DNA of 64,000 nucleotides from Megaustenia siamemsis (GCA_032433765.1 JAVIAB010000124.1:94019345-94083344), one strand, 5' to 3'; shown: positions 32,437-44,084, numbered from the stretch's first letter. Numbers and translations are program-made. Notes: generated from the letters alone by a model not told the origin.

Positions 32437-32705
32437 TTACGGTTCACTCCCCTGCCTTGCTAGGCATGTGTGGAATATGGTGTTAGTGACCATATGTTTC
32501 CATGACAACGCAAATTGTTTAGTGAGGTGGTCGGTATCACTCCAGGCCGTCTATACTTCCCAGAAATAAAACACCCGGTACCCATTTACAGAGACTGGGT
32601 GAAGATTGAAGCCTTGTCGTTGCGAAAATATCCACTTCTGGAAATCGAACTTAGATCCTTCTAATCAAGCAATGTTCACACTAACCACTCAGCCACCGAG
32701 GCTCC
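32437..32705 (-). mobile_element. tRNA-derived SINE related to family 1
   Basis: Minus-strand head GGAGCCTCGGTGGCTGAGTG with B box AAGTTCGATTTCC. The body shares GGGTACCGGGTGTTTTATTT and ATGGTCACTAACACCATATT with family 1, but the tail reads CCTAGCAAGGCAGGGG rather than the CGCCACTTGGCG end. A sister subfamily. Confidence 0.75.
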
Positions 32706-32885
32706 AAACTTCTGGCTTAATTAATCTGTGCATGGATGATGTTTTAATAGAATAATACTAGTAATTATAATTGTTTTTCTTCACAAATTGTCAAATTTGA
32801 CACGTTCTGTTTTGAAATAATTAATTTTTCAACCCCAAATTTTCTCATTATTTAAGATATATACATTCGAGCAATCAACTTGAAT

Positions 32886-35800
32886 CGCCCGTGCGCTGCC
32901 GGGGCCCGAAAGGGGAGTAAAGAATAGCGGCGCTGTACCCTACCAGGCATGTTTGTAAGAGGCGAGAAAGGAGGGTTAGGCATGGGACTGGCTATCCCAT
33001 ACTGTAAAATAATAGGCCGAAAAAACTTCACAAACATGAACAAGTCAAAGAAAGATAAAGTTAATCCGTCAACCAGGAAAGAGAAGGGCTCTCTGTCTAA
33101 GAGACGTAAGACGCAATCCGGAGAAAGCCATAAGGAGTCCGGGTTGCCGACTCACCCTTTGTCTACCAGGAAATCATCCAGAATTGGCACCTGGAATGTT
33201 CGTACCCTTAACGAACAGGGAAAAGCGGCACAAGTGGCAGCAGAAATGACCAACTACAAGATAGATATTCTGGGAATGTGTGAAACAAGATGGCTGGGAG
33301 CGGAGAGAATAAAATTGAATACAGGGGAGATGATTTTATCATCAGGACACCAGGAACCAGGAGCACAACATAGCGAAGGGGTAGCTATAATGCTATCAAA
33401 GAATGCACAGAAGACACTAATAGAATGGGAGGCAGTGGGACCAAGACTGGTGAGAGCAACATTTAGAACAACCAAAAACAAAATAAAATTACACATTATA
33501 CAATGCTATGCACCAACCAACGATAAAGATGACTCAGTTAAAGATGATTTTTATAAACAGCTACAATGCCAGATGGATGCAAGACGAGCCAAGGATATTA
33601 TAATCTTGATGGGAGACCTAAATGCTAAGGTAGGATCAGACAACAGAGGCTTCGAAGAGATTATGGGAAAACATGGACTTGGAGATATAAACGAGAATGG
33701 AGAGATATTTGTGAATTTCTGCGCCCTTAATCAAATGAGCCTAGGAGGAACACTATTCCAACATAAAAGAATACACAAAGCTACATGGGTGTCACCAGAT
33801 CATAGAACGGAAAATCAAATTGATCACATATGTATTAATAATAAGTTTAAGTCATCCTTACAGGATGTAAACGTATATAGAGGGGCAGATATAGCTTCTG
33901 ATCATCATCTTCTGTTAGCCAAACTTAAAATTAAATTAAAAAGGTATACTACAACGAATAAGGGCAGAAAGTATTTCAATGTAGGGTTTTTTAAAGAACA
34001 AGGAATTAAAGATAAATTCGCAGTCACAATATCAAACAAATACCAAGTCCTCCAACAACTAGAAAATATAATAAATATAGAAGATCATTGGAAACAGGTA
34101 AAAAATATATGGAAAGAGACATGCGAAGAAACACTGGGGAAAAGAGAACGCCAGAATAAGGCATGGATGACAGCAGAGACCCTGGATAAAATTAAAGAAA
34201 GAAAGAACAAGAAAGCAGACATAAATAAAAGCAAAACAAGAAGTAATAAAGCCAAGACACAGGAAGCTTACACAGAGGTGAACAAAGAAGTGAGAAGATG
34301 CATTAAAAGGGATAAGAGGAAATATATAGATGAATTAGCTAAAGAGGCAGAAGAAGCAGCAAATAAAGGGAATATGAAAGAACTGTACAACAGCACAAAG
34401 AAATTAGGTGGAAAATACAAACAGATCAACGCCTTTATCAAAGATAAGAAAGGAAATCTGCTTAGTAATATAAGTGAACAAATGGAGAGATGGAAAGAGC
34501 ACTTTGAAGAACGTTTAAACAGACCCGGCTCAAATAATCCTCCAGATATACTACCAGCAGAAGAAGAGTTACACGTTAACTGCGGAAAACCAAGCAAAGA
34601 AGAAATAATGAAAGCCATCAAACTATTAAAAGATGGTAAAGCCACAGGACCAGATGAAATTCCTTCGGAAGCTATCAAAGCAGATATTATCACCTCTACC
34701 AAGATGTTACATGATCTATTGGATAACATTTGGGAGAGGGAAGAAATACCTAAAGACTGGAGAGAAGGTTATATGATCAAACTACCAAAGAAAGGAAGTT
34801 TACAGGAGTGCACAAATTATAGGGGAATTATGCTACTATCAGTGCCAGGAAAAATATTAGGCAGAATCATTCTGGAGAGACTAAAAGAGGCTATAGAGAA
34901 ACACTTGAGAGATGAACAAGCAGGTTTTAGGAAGAACAGATCATGTGCTGATCAAATAACTACTCTACGTATAATAGTTGAACAAAGTTTAGAACTAAAA
35001 ATCCCCACTTTATATTGGATTCATAGATTACGAAAAGGCATTTGATAGTTTAGACAGAAGAATGCTTTGGAAGTTGCTGAGTCATTATGGAATCCCCATA
35101 AAGTTTATTAACCTGATAAAAACAATGTATGAAGGAACAAAATGTAGTGTGGTGCATGAAGGACAGCTTACAGAAGCATTTGAAATAAGAACATGAGTAA
35201 GGCAAGGATGCCTTCTGTCTCCATTTCTCTTTCTACTGGCCATAGATTGGATTATGAAAATAACTAAAAACAACAGAAATGGGATCCAGTGGTCACTGAC
35301 CAAACAACTTGATGATTTAGACTTTGCTGATGACATAGCTCTCCTATCACACAGCCACCAACAGATGCAAGATAAAATGAGTATATTCGATGAGAGATCA
35401 CAACAGCTAGGACTAAAGATTAATAGAGATAAGACCAACATTATGAGAATTAATGCAGTTGGCAATAACCAAATAAAATTAGGATAAATACCTCTACTAG
35501 ACGTACAATCTTATATATATCTGGGCAGTAATATAGATAAAGAGGGAGGAACAGAAAACGATACCAAAATAAGGATATCAAAAGCAAGAGGAGCTTTCAT
35601 TGCACTGGGAAACATATGGAAATCCAAAGAAATTAGGCTAAATACAAAAATACAAATTTTCAACTCCAATGTTAAGTCGGTTCTATTATATGGCTGTGAA
35701 ACATGGAGAATAACAAAATTGACAATCACGAAGGTACAGACTTTCATTAATAGATGCTTGCGCGGAATAAAGGGATGGAAATGGCAGGACAAAGTCACTA

Positions 35801-36106
35801 ACGTGGAATTATGGAAATGTACCGGTCAAATACCAGTGGATAAAGAAATACAGCGAAGACGATGGCGATGGATAGGACACACACTACGGAAACCAACTGA
35901 GAGTATTACACAACAGGCCCTTTTTTGGAATCCCCAGGGGAAAAGACAAAGAGGAAGACCAAGGAATTCTTGGAGAAGACAGATTGAAGCAGAGATGAAG
36001 ATGATGGGGAAGACATGGAATGACCTTAAAAGAATTGCAAAAAACAGAACGACTTGGAAAGTGTTTGTTGAAGACCTATGCTCCACTGGGAGCTAAAAGG
36101 TAGAAG
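32886..36106 (+). mobile_element. Full-length RTE-clade LINE
   Basis: A 3,221-bp insertion flanked by perfect 13-bp target-site duplications AATCAACTTGAAT (32873-32885 and 36107-36119). The length is what is expected for a complete RTE element. It begins with a GC-rich leader and ends a few bases after the ORF stop without a poly-A tail, as RTE elements often do. It is the most nearly complete retrotransposon in the window. Confidence 0.93.
32949..36096 (+). pseudogene. RTE ORF: APE endonuclease plus reverse transcriptase, three lesions
   Basis: From ATG 32949 a basic N-terminus leads to the endonuclease: IGTWNVRTL (Asn 83), MCETRW (Glu 112), IILMGDLNAK, and IASDHHLLLA, so the catalytic set is complete. 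RT follows: GKATGPDEIPSEAI, KDWREGYMIKLPKKG, CTNYRGIMLLS, DEQAGFRKNRSC, then, after the break, RQGCLLSPFLF and the FADDIALLS box (about 35325). The C-terminus has GRPRNSWRRQIEAEM. Lesions: one extra base in an A run near 35000 shifts the frame; TGA at about 35193 and TAA at about 35485 replace sense codons. Everything else is open to the stop at 36096. It would nick target DNA and prime reverse transcription there. Confidence 0.93.
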
Positions 36107-36119
36107 AATCAACTTGAAT

Positions 36120-36589
36120 GTACAAAAGACAAAGGATATGTATTTCTCAAAATAGACAAATAGCTAGCAAATCAACTAAAATATCAGTGGCAGGTAGTTG
36201 TGAATGATCTGTCTGATAAATATCTTTATGGCATTTTCCCATTATTGGAGTCTGCCTGGAGCTGCATCGACTCCTGTTGCAGACATTCTCTATCAATCTT
36301 CTGTTGCATACTTTGAGAGTCGGTCACCAAGACTGCGTGATCCACATTCTGTGTAACCAACCCTGTTATCTCCGCCGTTGCTGCTTCTATCTCCATTCAC
36401 ATGTTGCACACCGTAATGCTACACTTGCCAGATTTCCTGGCCAATTCTCTGTCATGTTGGCGTTGATGACACTCTTTCGATGGATTCCCTCAATTCGACC
36501 TTAGTATCTCCACAGGCGCATATACACTCACGTAATTGTCTATCATTAAGCCCTACAACATTCTTGGTAAATAAATGAGTATAAACTAA
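36120..36589. other. Unannotated sequence
   Basis: No supported feature between the RTE target site and the 48-bp array. Confidence 0.5.
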
Positions 36590-37745
36590 TGTTTATCACT
36601 AAATCCCACCCACATTCTCGACATATACTCACGTTATTGTCTATCACTAAGCCCTACTCACATTCTCTACATATACTCACGTTATTGTCTATCACTAAGC
36701 CCTACTCACATTCTCGACATTTACTCACGTTATTGTCTATCACTAAGCCCTACTCACATTCTCGACATTTACTCACGTTATTGTCTATCACTAAGCCATA
36801 CCCACATTCTCGACATATACTCATGTTATTGTCTATCACTAAGCCCTACCCACATTCTCTACATATACTCAAGTTATTGTCTATCACTAAGCGCTACCCA
36901 CATTCTCGACATATACTCATGTTATTGTCTATCACTAAGCGCAACCCACATTCTCTACATATACTCAAGTTATTGTCTATCACTAAGCGCAACCCACATT
37001 CTCTACATATACTCATGTTATTGTCTATCACTAAGCCCTACCCACATTCTCGACATATACTCACATTATTGTCTATCACAAAGCCCTACCCACATCTCTA
37101 CATATACTCATGTTATTGTCTATCACTAAGCGCAACCCACATCTCTACATATACTCAAGTTATTGTCTATCACTAAGCGCAACCCACATCTCTACATATA
37201 CTCAAGTTATTGTCTATCACTAAGCGCAACCCACATCTCTACATATACTCATGTTATTGTCTATCACTAAGCGCTACCCACATTCTCTACATATACACAT
37301 GTTATTGTCTATCACTAAGCGCTACCCACATTCTCTACATATACTCATGTTATTGTCTATCACTAAGCGCTACCCACATTCTCGACATATACTCATGTTA
37401 TTGTCTATCACTAAGCGCTACCCACATTCTCTACATATACACATGTTATTGTCTATCACTAAGCGCTACCCACATTCTCGACATATACTCACATTATTGT
37501 CTATCACTAAGCGCTACCCACATTCTCGACATATACTCATGTTATTGTCTATCACTAAGCGCTACCCACATTCTCGACATATACTCACATTATTGTCTAT
37601 CACTAAGCGCAACCCACATCTCTACATATACTCAAGTTATTGTCTATCACTAAGCGCAACCCACATTCTCGACATATACTCACATTATTGTCTATCACTA
37701 AGCGCTCCCCACATTCTCGACATATACTCACGTTATTGTCCATTA
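36590..37745. repeat. 48-bp tandem array
   Basis: About 24 copies of a unit containing TTATTGTCTATCACTAAGCG, CTACCCACATTCTCGACATA and TACTCATG. Because 48 is divisible by three, long plus-strand open frames (195 codons each at 36589 and 37251) with a 16-residue period arise. Copies lacking one T (CACATCTCTAC) shift the frame. I treat the open frames as a by-product. Confidence 0.95.
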
Positions 37746-37917
37746 TTATTTTTAACATCACACAACTGTAGCACACGCACAAATAAAATGCATTTTTCGG
37801 AACAATACATCCGACGTCAGCAAGACATTTTCAAATAAAACGTTGCCTTTCTTCTTGACTTCCCACTCGCTCACCCAGGGCTGGATAACATTCTGCTTCC
37901 GGATCAACTAAAAATAG

Positions 37918-40077
37918 GTGACCAAGACATGAACTATAGCTCGTTTCAAAACATTTGCCCAACTTCAAAACGCTATTACTCTCTAACCGTTTGTTAAATA
38001 CTTTTGAAATTTTCCATATGTTATTAGAATGCAAAAGACCCTTTAAATCTATATTTAACAAATATCTTGCAGCTGCAGTTTTCTTAAAGCGGCGATATTT
38101 CTTTGATGTTTGTCAAAATTGTAAATTGTGAAGCCCTAAAGAATAGAAATTACCGTAGTTGCTGGTATACGATTAATTTTCACTAGGTAAAGGCGTGGCC
38201 GTAATGGGGAAATAACTGGATAAAACAAAACACCAGGAGAATTATTGTCTGCTCAGTTCGAGGACGGACGATAATATCAAGGTATACCTGTATGTCCAAT
38301 TTTCATAGTTGTGTGGTCCTGAAAAGGACCGTTTGTTGAAATAATTTAAGGTAATATAGGGGCCAACATTGTGGGGGCTATATACTTTCATTCTGAATCA
38401 GACGAGTCTAAAAGATTAATAACTGTTTGGGGTTGAACATTCCACAAACCATCATTTTTCCAATATTTCTCTTACTGTTTTAAGACGTGGTCTTCACATT
38501 TAGCCCAATAATCTTTGTCTATATTTAATAAAGCGAGATTAGCAAGAGTCTTTACATCGCATATTTTGAATGTTGTATTTTCATCTGCCACTTGTCCTTT
38601 TAATTTTGCCCAGATTAGTTCTATTAGATTTAAATGAGCATGGTAAGGTGGCAGCCTCAAACTTATATGACCGTGCTCTTGGATAATCTTATCTATTTGA
38701 AAAATCTTTGTCCTTTGTTTTTGCTTTACTAGAGATAGTAATTCAGGTTTTAAGTACATGTTATTAAATTGTATGTGCTCCTTTGTGAGCCATATCTTAA
38801 TAGCATCTTTTGTACTGGATGACGTCGGGACTTTATCTTCAAGTGCAACAATGTTGTGGTACGCTGCATTGTCCATTATTAGGCAAGATGGTCGATCTAG
38901 TGATGGGAGAACAGAATTTTCAATCCAATGTCTAAATATGTGACCATTCATCTCAGAGTGATAATCCCGATTGTCTATGGATTTTGAAAGAAAAATGAGC
39001 TCTGCATTCTGTATTAGTCCATGTTGTCGACTACCTGCATGAGCAATTATCAAGCGCTGTCCTTTGCTGCTAGGTATTAATCTCTTAATCTTTCCATCTG
39101 ATGACTGCCATTCCCTTTGGTTAGTGTGGTGAGCATTGATCCATTTTTCATCCAAGTACACAATATCATAACCTTGCTTGCGCACCTCTTTTACTTCACG
39201 TAAGTACTTGCTTCTCATGACTACTATATGTGGCTTCTCACAGATGATGTTTCGTCCATTGGAATACTTTCTGAATGTAAAGGCTGCAGCTCTCACATTC
39301 CTCCATAATGTAGACTTTGATATTTCAATACTGTTGTTCTTTTTCAGCGATACTTTTAATTTTCTTATTGTAACAGTTTCATTCACACCCAACATTTTGC
39401 GAATTTCACTTCTAATAAGTTCAATGTCGAAATTATCCAACATTTTTGCTCTTCCTTGTGATTTTGTATATTTTGAACATTGACGGTCACGTGCTTGAAT
39501 CCAGCGATTAAATGACCGTTTAGATAAATCCAAAATGTGTCTTGTCCTATTCTCTGGGTTTTCTAAAGAATGAAATAATCTTCCTCGTTTAGCCTCTTTG
39601 CAAAAATAGTCATACATTTTTATTGCGATGTTTTGTAAACTGCAGAATTTCATTTTAAGACTCATGATAAATGTTACCGTTCCACGTCTATACTTATGCA
39701 TGAACGGAAATGGAACACACAATGCCTCGTGTTTTCTACAAGTGTCTAATTGTGTCAGACAACTCACGGGGAAAGCGTGGAAATACGTCAATTCTACAGT
39801 GTATAGATTTGTACTTGCTATTTTTAGTTTAAAATACTGTAAACATTAAGTTTTGACTACATCAATGGGTCGTTATAAATTTATATAAATCAAATAAGCA
39901 ACAATAATAACCAAATGTTTTTTTTAATGAAATTAATTCCCTGTTGGGTTCTAATCATTATAACTTTAGATGCAAATTTTGAAAAAAATTACAAAAAGAG
40001 ATTAAAAAGATATCGATTTTAAAAGTTGGGCAAATGATTTGAAACGAGCTAGCTATGGTTCTAATGTAATTGGTCAC
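37918..40077 (-). mobile_element. Tc1/mariner-superfamily transposon with long terminal inverted repeats (DD83E)
   Basis: A 2,160-bp element. The left end (37918-37975) reads GTGACCAAGACAT, GAACTATAG, CTCGTTTCAAAACATTTGCC, CAACTT. The complement of the right end (40077 down to 40022) reads GTGACCAATTACAT, GAACCATAGCTAG, CTCGTTTCAAATCATTTGCC, CAACTT. So inverted repeats of roughly 50 bp match at most positions with one 4-base indel. A single uninterrupted transposase gene fills the interior. The left flank has TA next to the end (AAAATAG); the right flank lacks a clear TA. Confidence 0.88.
38472..39701 (-). CDS. IS630/Tc1/mariner-type DDE transposase, uninterrupted
   Basis: From ATG 39701 (inner ATGs at 39665 and 39653 are alternative starts) to TAA, about 410 residues without a stop or shift. 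The N-terminal half has helix-turn-helix-like segments (ILDLSKRSFNRWIQ; VTIRKLKVSLKKN; ISKSTLWRNVRAA). The catalytic triad is visible: Asp184 in DIVYLDEKWINAHHT, Asp277 in CLIMDNAAYHN, Glu361 in LPPYHAHLNLIELIW. With 83 residues between the second Asp and the Glu, the spacing is far from the usual 34-39 and resembles a group I recall as DD82E. The protein would cut at the inverted repeats and reinsert the element. Low decay suggests recent activity. No host-domain fusion is seen. Confidence 0.9.
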   Translation of the reverse strand: MHKYRRGTVTFIMSLKMKFCSLQNIAIKMYDYFCKEAKRGRLFHSLENPENRTRHILDLSKRSFNRWIQARDRQCSKYTKSQGRAKMLDNFDIELIRSEIRKMLGVNETVTIRKLKVSLKKNNSIEISKSTLWRNVRAAAFTFRKYSNGRNIICEKPHIVVMRSKYLREVKEVRKQGYDIVYLDEKWINAHHTNQREWQSSDGKIKRLIPSSKGQRLIIAHAGSRQHGLIQNAELIFLSKSIDNRDYHSEMNGHIFRHWIENSVLPSLDRPSCLIMDNAAYHNIVALEDKVPTSSSTKDAIKIWLTKEHIQFNNMYLKPELLSLVKQKQRTKIFQIDKIIQEHGHISLRLPPYHAHLNLIELIWAKLKGQVADENTTFKICDVKTLANLALLNIDKDYWAKCEDHVLKQ

Positions 40078-40351
40078 GTGTGAGAATTGTTTGACCGCCT
40101 TATCCAACTTTGTCAATCATTAAGCAGCACATGTTGTGGTAGTCAAAGATTCAGATTCATCATTTCTGGATGCAACAAAATGCATGTTTACGCGAATAAA
40201 ATAAATCATTGTAGGAAACATGACTTGTAGGTTATAATTGTAATTAAATTTTAAATTTTTTTTTTTTGGGGGGGGGGTGGAGGGGGGAGGGGTGTTCTTC
40301 AGCTTTCACCTCTGGCGAAGTCCGTAGAGACTAGGAACTGTATTTGGACGT

Positions 40352-40903
40352 TTATCTGTTTATCTCTGGCAGCCAAACGCACAGGGGTCCCTCACTGCAC
40401 ATGCAGATAACTCCAACTTCGGAGATATTAATATTTTTTAGCAATGGATTAAAACGAAATGCATGTACAGTGTTCTCTTCTCCTGTTAAAAAATAAAAAA
40501 TCCTACCCAAACTGTTCGAATTGTCTAAATATTTGTCCATTTCATACTTGCTCATTGAACAATTTCTAGAATTGTCTAAACATTTGTCCGTTTTATACTT
40601 GCTCGTGAAACAATTTCTAGAGTTGTATAAATATGTATCTATTTTATACTTGCTCGCGAAACAATTTATAGAGTTGTATAAATATGTACCTATTTCATAC
40701 TTGCTCGCGAAACAATTTATAGAGTTGTATAAATAAGTACCTATTTCATACTTGCTCGTGGAACAATATCTAGAATTGTCTAAATATTTGTCTATTTTAT
40801 ACTTGCTCATGGAACAATTTATAGAATTGTCCATTTGATGTTCAGAAAAATTCTGCAATACATTTATATTTTTGAAATTGTCTCCCTTGACCAATGCTCT
40901 CAT
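40352..40903 (-). other. 183-codon open frame built on a 51-bp tandem repeat
   Basis: On the minus strand a 17-residue repeat (SKYEIGTYLYNSINCFA and variants such as SKYKIDKYLDNSRNCST) occurs about six times (40530-40830), flanked in the same frame by non-repeat segments of 35 and 60 residues ending VCVWLPEINR. The six variants differ from each other at several positions but all stay open. No signal peptide or known domain was seen. It could be a lineage-specific gene or chance; the 51-bp period preserves the frame automatically. Confidence 0.35.
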
Positions 40904-41314
40904 TATTTTTTTTTTTATCTCCCATCATAAATGAGTTTAAACATAACGTTCGTTTTATTTTCACAAGAATAAACGAATGAATGAACGAGTGAATGAAAAT
41001 AAAATAATATCTTATGAAAGCAACTAGTGTTTAGTCATGCAAGATTTCCATGAACCTTATAATATTCCACAAAATAGAAGGGAAAAAAATGAGCGTGTTG
41101 AATCTTAGTTGGAGCTAAGAAATCAGTTTTTCCAATCATTTCATATCTGCGATAGTGACCTCTTTTCTTCAGGATCTATTTTCTGCCAGTTCCTGCCGGT
41201 GAATAGACTCCACAGATTGTGCGGAGGAAACATGCATAAAATGGATGAATAGAATAGATGGATAAAACCACGTGATAAGACAGGGAGATCAAAACACATA
41301 GAGCCTCTCAAATC

Positions 41315-41552
41315 TTCATTGTCATCGAGTGCCGTCTCCGCAACGAAGGTTGGCTATCATGGATCGCCATTCCACTCTGTTTCTTGCTTTGGTGTTGTAG
41401 GTTGTCATATATTGACTTGTCCATCGTTTGATGTTACTCGTCCATGTTAGTCTTGGTCTGCTTCTACCTCTTTTACCTTGCATTTTCCATTTCAATATTA
41501 CTTTTAGTAGGCTGTTGTGTCTTTTAACGTGTCCCAAAAAGTCCTCTCTCAA
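41315..41552 (-). pseudogene. LINE 3' tail (family ANLRCGDGT)
   Basis: A 76-codon minus-strand open stretch: FLGHVKRHNSLLKVILKWKM, GRSRPRLTWTSNIKRW, and the end WRSMIANLRCGDGTR. Closely similar to the end of the LINE at 55016-56255. Confidence 0.85.
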
Positions 41553-42432
41553 AACCTTGCATAAACATCAGACTATAGTGTCGACCACGGAAAGATGGAT
41601 TCAAGGGATATTAGAAATACTAGAAAGCGTAAAGGACGCAGAGGCCATCAGAAGAGCAAACGACCGCAAATTATATCTCCCTGCTCGACGCTGAAAGGCA
41701 AATGAGGAAGGAAATAATAACAATAATAATACAATGTAATTATACATGCGAGTAGAATGTGAATGAGAACTAGGCTTTTTATGTGTCTCGCTGTGCCCTT
41801 CCGAGAACTTTGTTATAAACTTCTTTCTGACCTTCAACTTTGACCTTCGTCCGCACAGCCACCCAGTAGATTAAAAACCTCAAAGACATAAATTTACAAT
41901 TCAAAACAATAAAGTATAAAAGAATGCAATATGTAAGAGGTAAAATAGTTAGTTATCTGGTTCTTTAGTACAACTCACTCACTTCTTTGCTCGTTTCATT
42001 CATTTTGTCAGTCGTTGACTGTCTGTTGTTACAAATGAATCTTTCCTTGTTATTGTTTTAAAACAATTTATATATTATACATTTTTTATGACGAGAACAG
42101 TTACGGGAGATAATATTTTATTTCTTTTCTTAAAGTAGTCAACTCTTACAAAATACAAATTACGTTCATTATTTTCAGAAAAATACATTAAATATTATAT
42201 AAAATTATCATTGAAATTAGAACGAAAACTTTCACAAGTTGATTCATTTAGACAAGAATCTTTCTACACGATAATAATGTTTTATTGACGATATTTATTT
42301 GTCTTTACTGATAAAGAATAATACGAAGTTTCTGACATTATGCACTGATACATTATAATCTAAACTGATTGTGACAACACATGCAGGATATAGTCATTTT
42401 TTTAATTTTTTGATCGGCACATAAAGTGCTAC
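41553..42432. other. Unannotated AT-rich sequence
   Basis: A short plus-strand open stretch at 41590-41694 (WIQGILEILESVKDAEAIRR) looks protein-derived, possibly another element's C-terminus, but is unassigned. The rest shows nothing. Confidence 0.35.
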
Positions 42433-42499
42433 ATCGCTTCTCGACCTTCTGGCTAAGATCAAAGTGTTCTTAACAGACCGCTTCTCGGCCATTTGTTAT
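42433..42499 (+). ncRNA. Two U2 snRNA 5'-end fragments in tandem
   Basis: 42433-42477 matches U2 nucleotides 1 to about 53 (ATCGCTTCTCGACCTTCTGG, then CTAAGATCAAAGTG) with a deletion of about nine bases before TTCTTAACAG. Immediately after, 42478-42497 restarts at the U2 5' end (ACCGCTTCTCGGCC, then ATTTG). Neither is a functional U2 gene: the branchpoint-recognition and Sm regions are missing. They stand just upstream of a Tx1-type ORF1. Confidence 0.85.
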
Positions 42500-42576
42500 C
42501 ACGTAGTGGAGTGGTTATATTAATTTATGTTGGATTTAATTTACTGTGTATGTTTATTGTGGTGACGATCAAGTCA

Positions 42577-43640
42577 CGAAAATGGAGGTGCCTATGTATG
42601 ATTTAGACGGAGACTTTGAACGCAACCTAATTCATCGGAATGGCACGCTCGTGCTAAGCATTTCAGTACCAGACATTTCCTAGGTGAATTTCAACATTCT
42701 GATGGGCGTACTGTCCGATCCAGCCAGAATCGGACTAACGGCATCACAAGTTTGTACCGCTTGGAATGCCCCTTCAAGTGGTACTTTACGCTCAGCTCGG
42801 CGGCTCACATAACTTACTACCAAAAACTAGAAGGAAGAAAGATAGAGCTATCTTCACCTAAATTATCGACCGAAATTGAGCACTTGGAGAAAGAAAAGTA
42901 GAAGGGGGTCATCTATTGGCTACCCCCCACAACTGACACAATTTTAGTTGAAAAACTTTGTCGCAAAAATGATAGGCGGCAACGATGCAAAAGCGGCTAG
43001 AATAGGCCTAATTTGCGACTGGATTTTTAGATATAAACCAAAGTAATGTGTTCAAATGTCTCACTACATGAAGGTCCGGTCACGAAATGGGAGGATCGTC
43101 ACCACGTGGGTGACACTGTATGACCGTCGTACTCAGCGTACGCACGGTACCAATGATGCCCACTGTGACAGGCAATGTACACTGAGAAAGAAGAGGCAAG
43201 AAAGACGTCTCGAGGAGGAACAGGAGAGGCAAAAAATTATTGCCGAGACGACAGAAACCAACAAGCAAGACCTCCCATCAAAGCTAACAGAGAAACAGAT
43301 ACAACCTGACTGTGTTAAGCAGACAGTTACAAAAACGAGACAATCGGTCAAGAGCTGACCAAAATTGATAACAAGAAGAAAGCCAGCGAGGCACCCAGCG
43401 ACAGATTCGTCAAAGTCCAGGCCGGAAAAAAGCGTCGTCACAATAGCCAACGGAATAGGACTCCAATAGAAACCACAGAGTCCAAGAGTGAGGAGAAACC
43501 TATCCCATCTTTTATCTCGACAACAGGGCCATTATAAATAGACACAAACACCGATGAAGATTTGGCACATGAGACGTCAACGCCAAGGAAAAACACTTAT
43601 ACAAAAATGACAAAAGCACAACTTTCTTTAAATTCATTAT
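42577..43640 (+). pseudogene. Tx1-type LINE A, ORF1 region (Keno-like candidate)
   Basis: A broken frame starting near MEVPMYDLDGDFERN. The segment GITSLYRLECPFKWYFTLSS then AAHITYYQKLEGRKIELS parallels LYRFSDTRKWFFTLKPDAHE in the ORF1 of the Tx1 copy at 57-59 kb, establishing homology. Later come WLPPTTDTILVEKL, then VRSRNGRIVTTWVTLYDRRT, where the zinc-knuckle cysteines have decayed, and a charged C-terminus with RKKRQERRLEEEQERQ. Several stops and shifts. ORF1 would bind the element RNA. Confidence 0.72.
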
Positions 43641-44084
43641 CAGGAAATGCATTTTGTGATTTACTTTATGTTTTCAACCACGATGGAGGCACGTAAGTGT
43701 GACAGCTGCATATTTGCATAGCCCGATAATCAGATATGTGCACGTAAGTGAAAGTGCCAGTTTTATTCTAACTATGTGTGAGCTAGGTTATCTGGGTTGA
43801 GTTCTGCCCTACCAAAGGTGGAGTAAGAAATCTCCTTTCCTCAGCTAGTCTTCGGGACACCCTTGGGCAAGGTGGTGCTCCTGTTTAGCCTCCCTGTCAG
43901 GGTTACGTGAAGCCATTGGAGCAGGTGGTGGATGGTGTTGTGGGGGCAGTCATGTAATACCTGTTATGGTCCCCACTCCGTGATGGCAAGCAGAGGATCT
44001 CATGTATAGGCTGCGGTCTCCGACGATGACAGTCACTGCCAAGAAGAAGAGGATTGACAAACTACCTTCTTATATTGGGCAGCA
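43641..44084. other. Unannotated sequence between LINE parts
   Basis: Contains a GC-richer block (43790-44060) with no recognisable coding. It may be another element's 5' leader. Confidence 0.35.

Noticed and set aside
36589..37838. Two 195-codon repeat proteins
   Set aside because: The 48-bp array maintains the frame by period alone, and single-base differences between unit classes shift it repeatedly.
42433..42499. A functional U2 snRNA gene
   Set aside because: Only the first about 50 nucleotides are present, with an internal deletion, and the Sm site and 3' stem-loops are missing.
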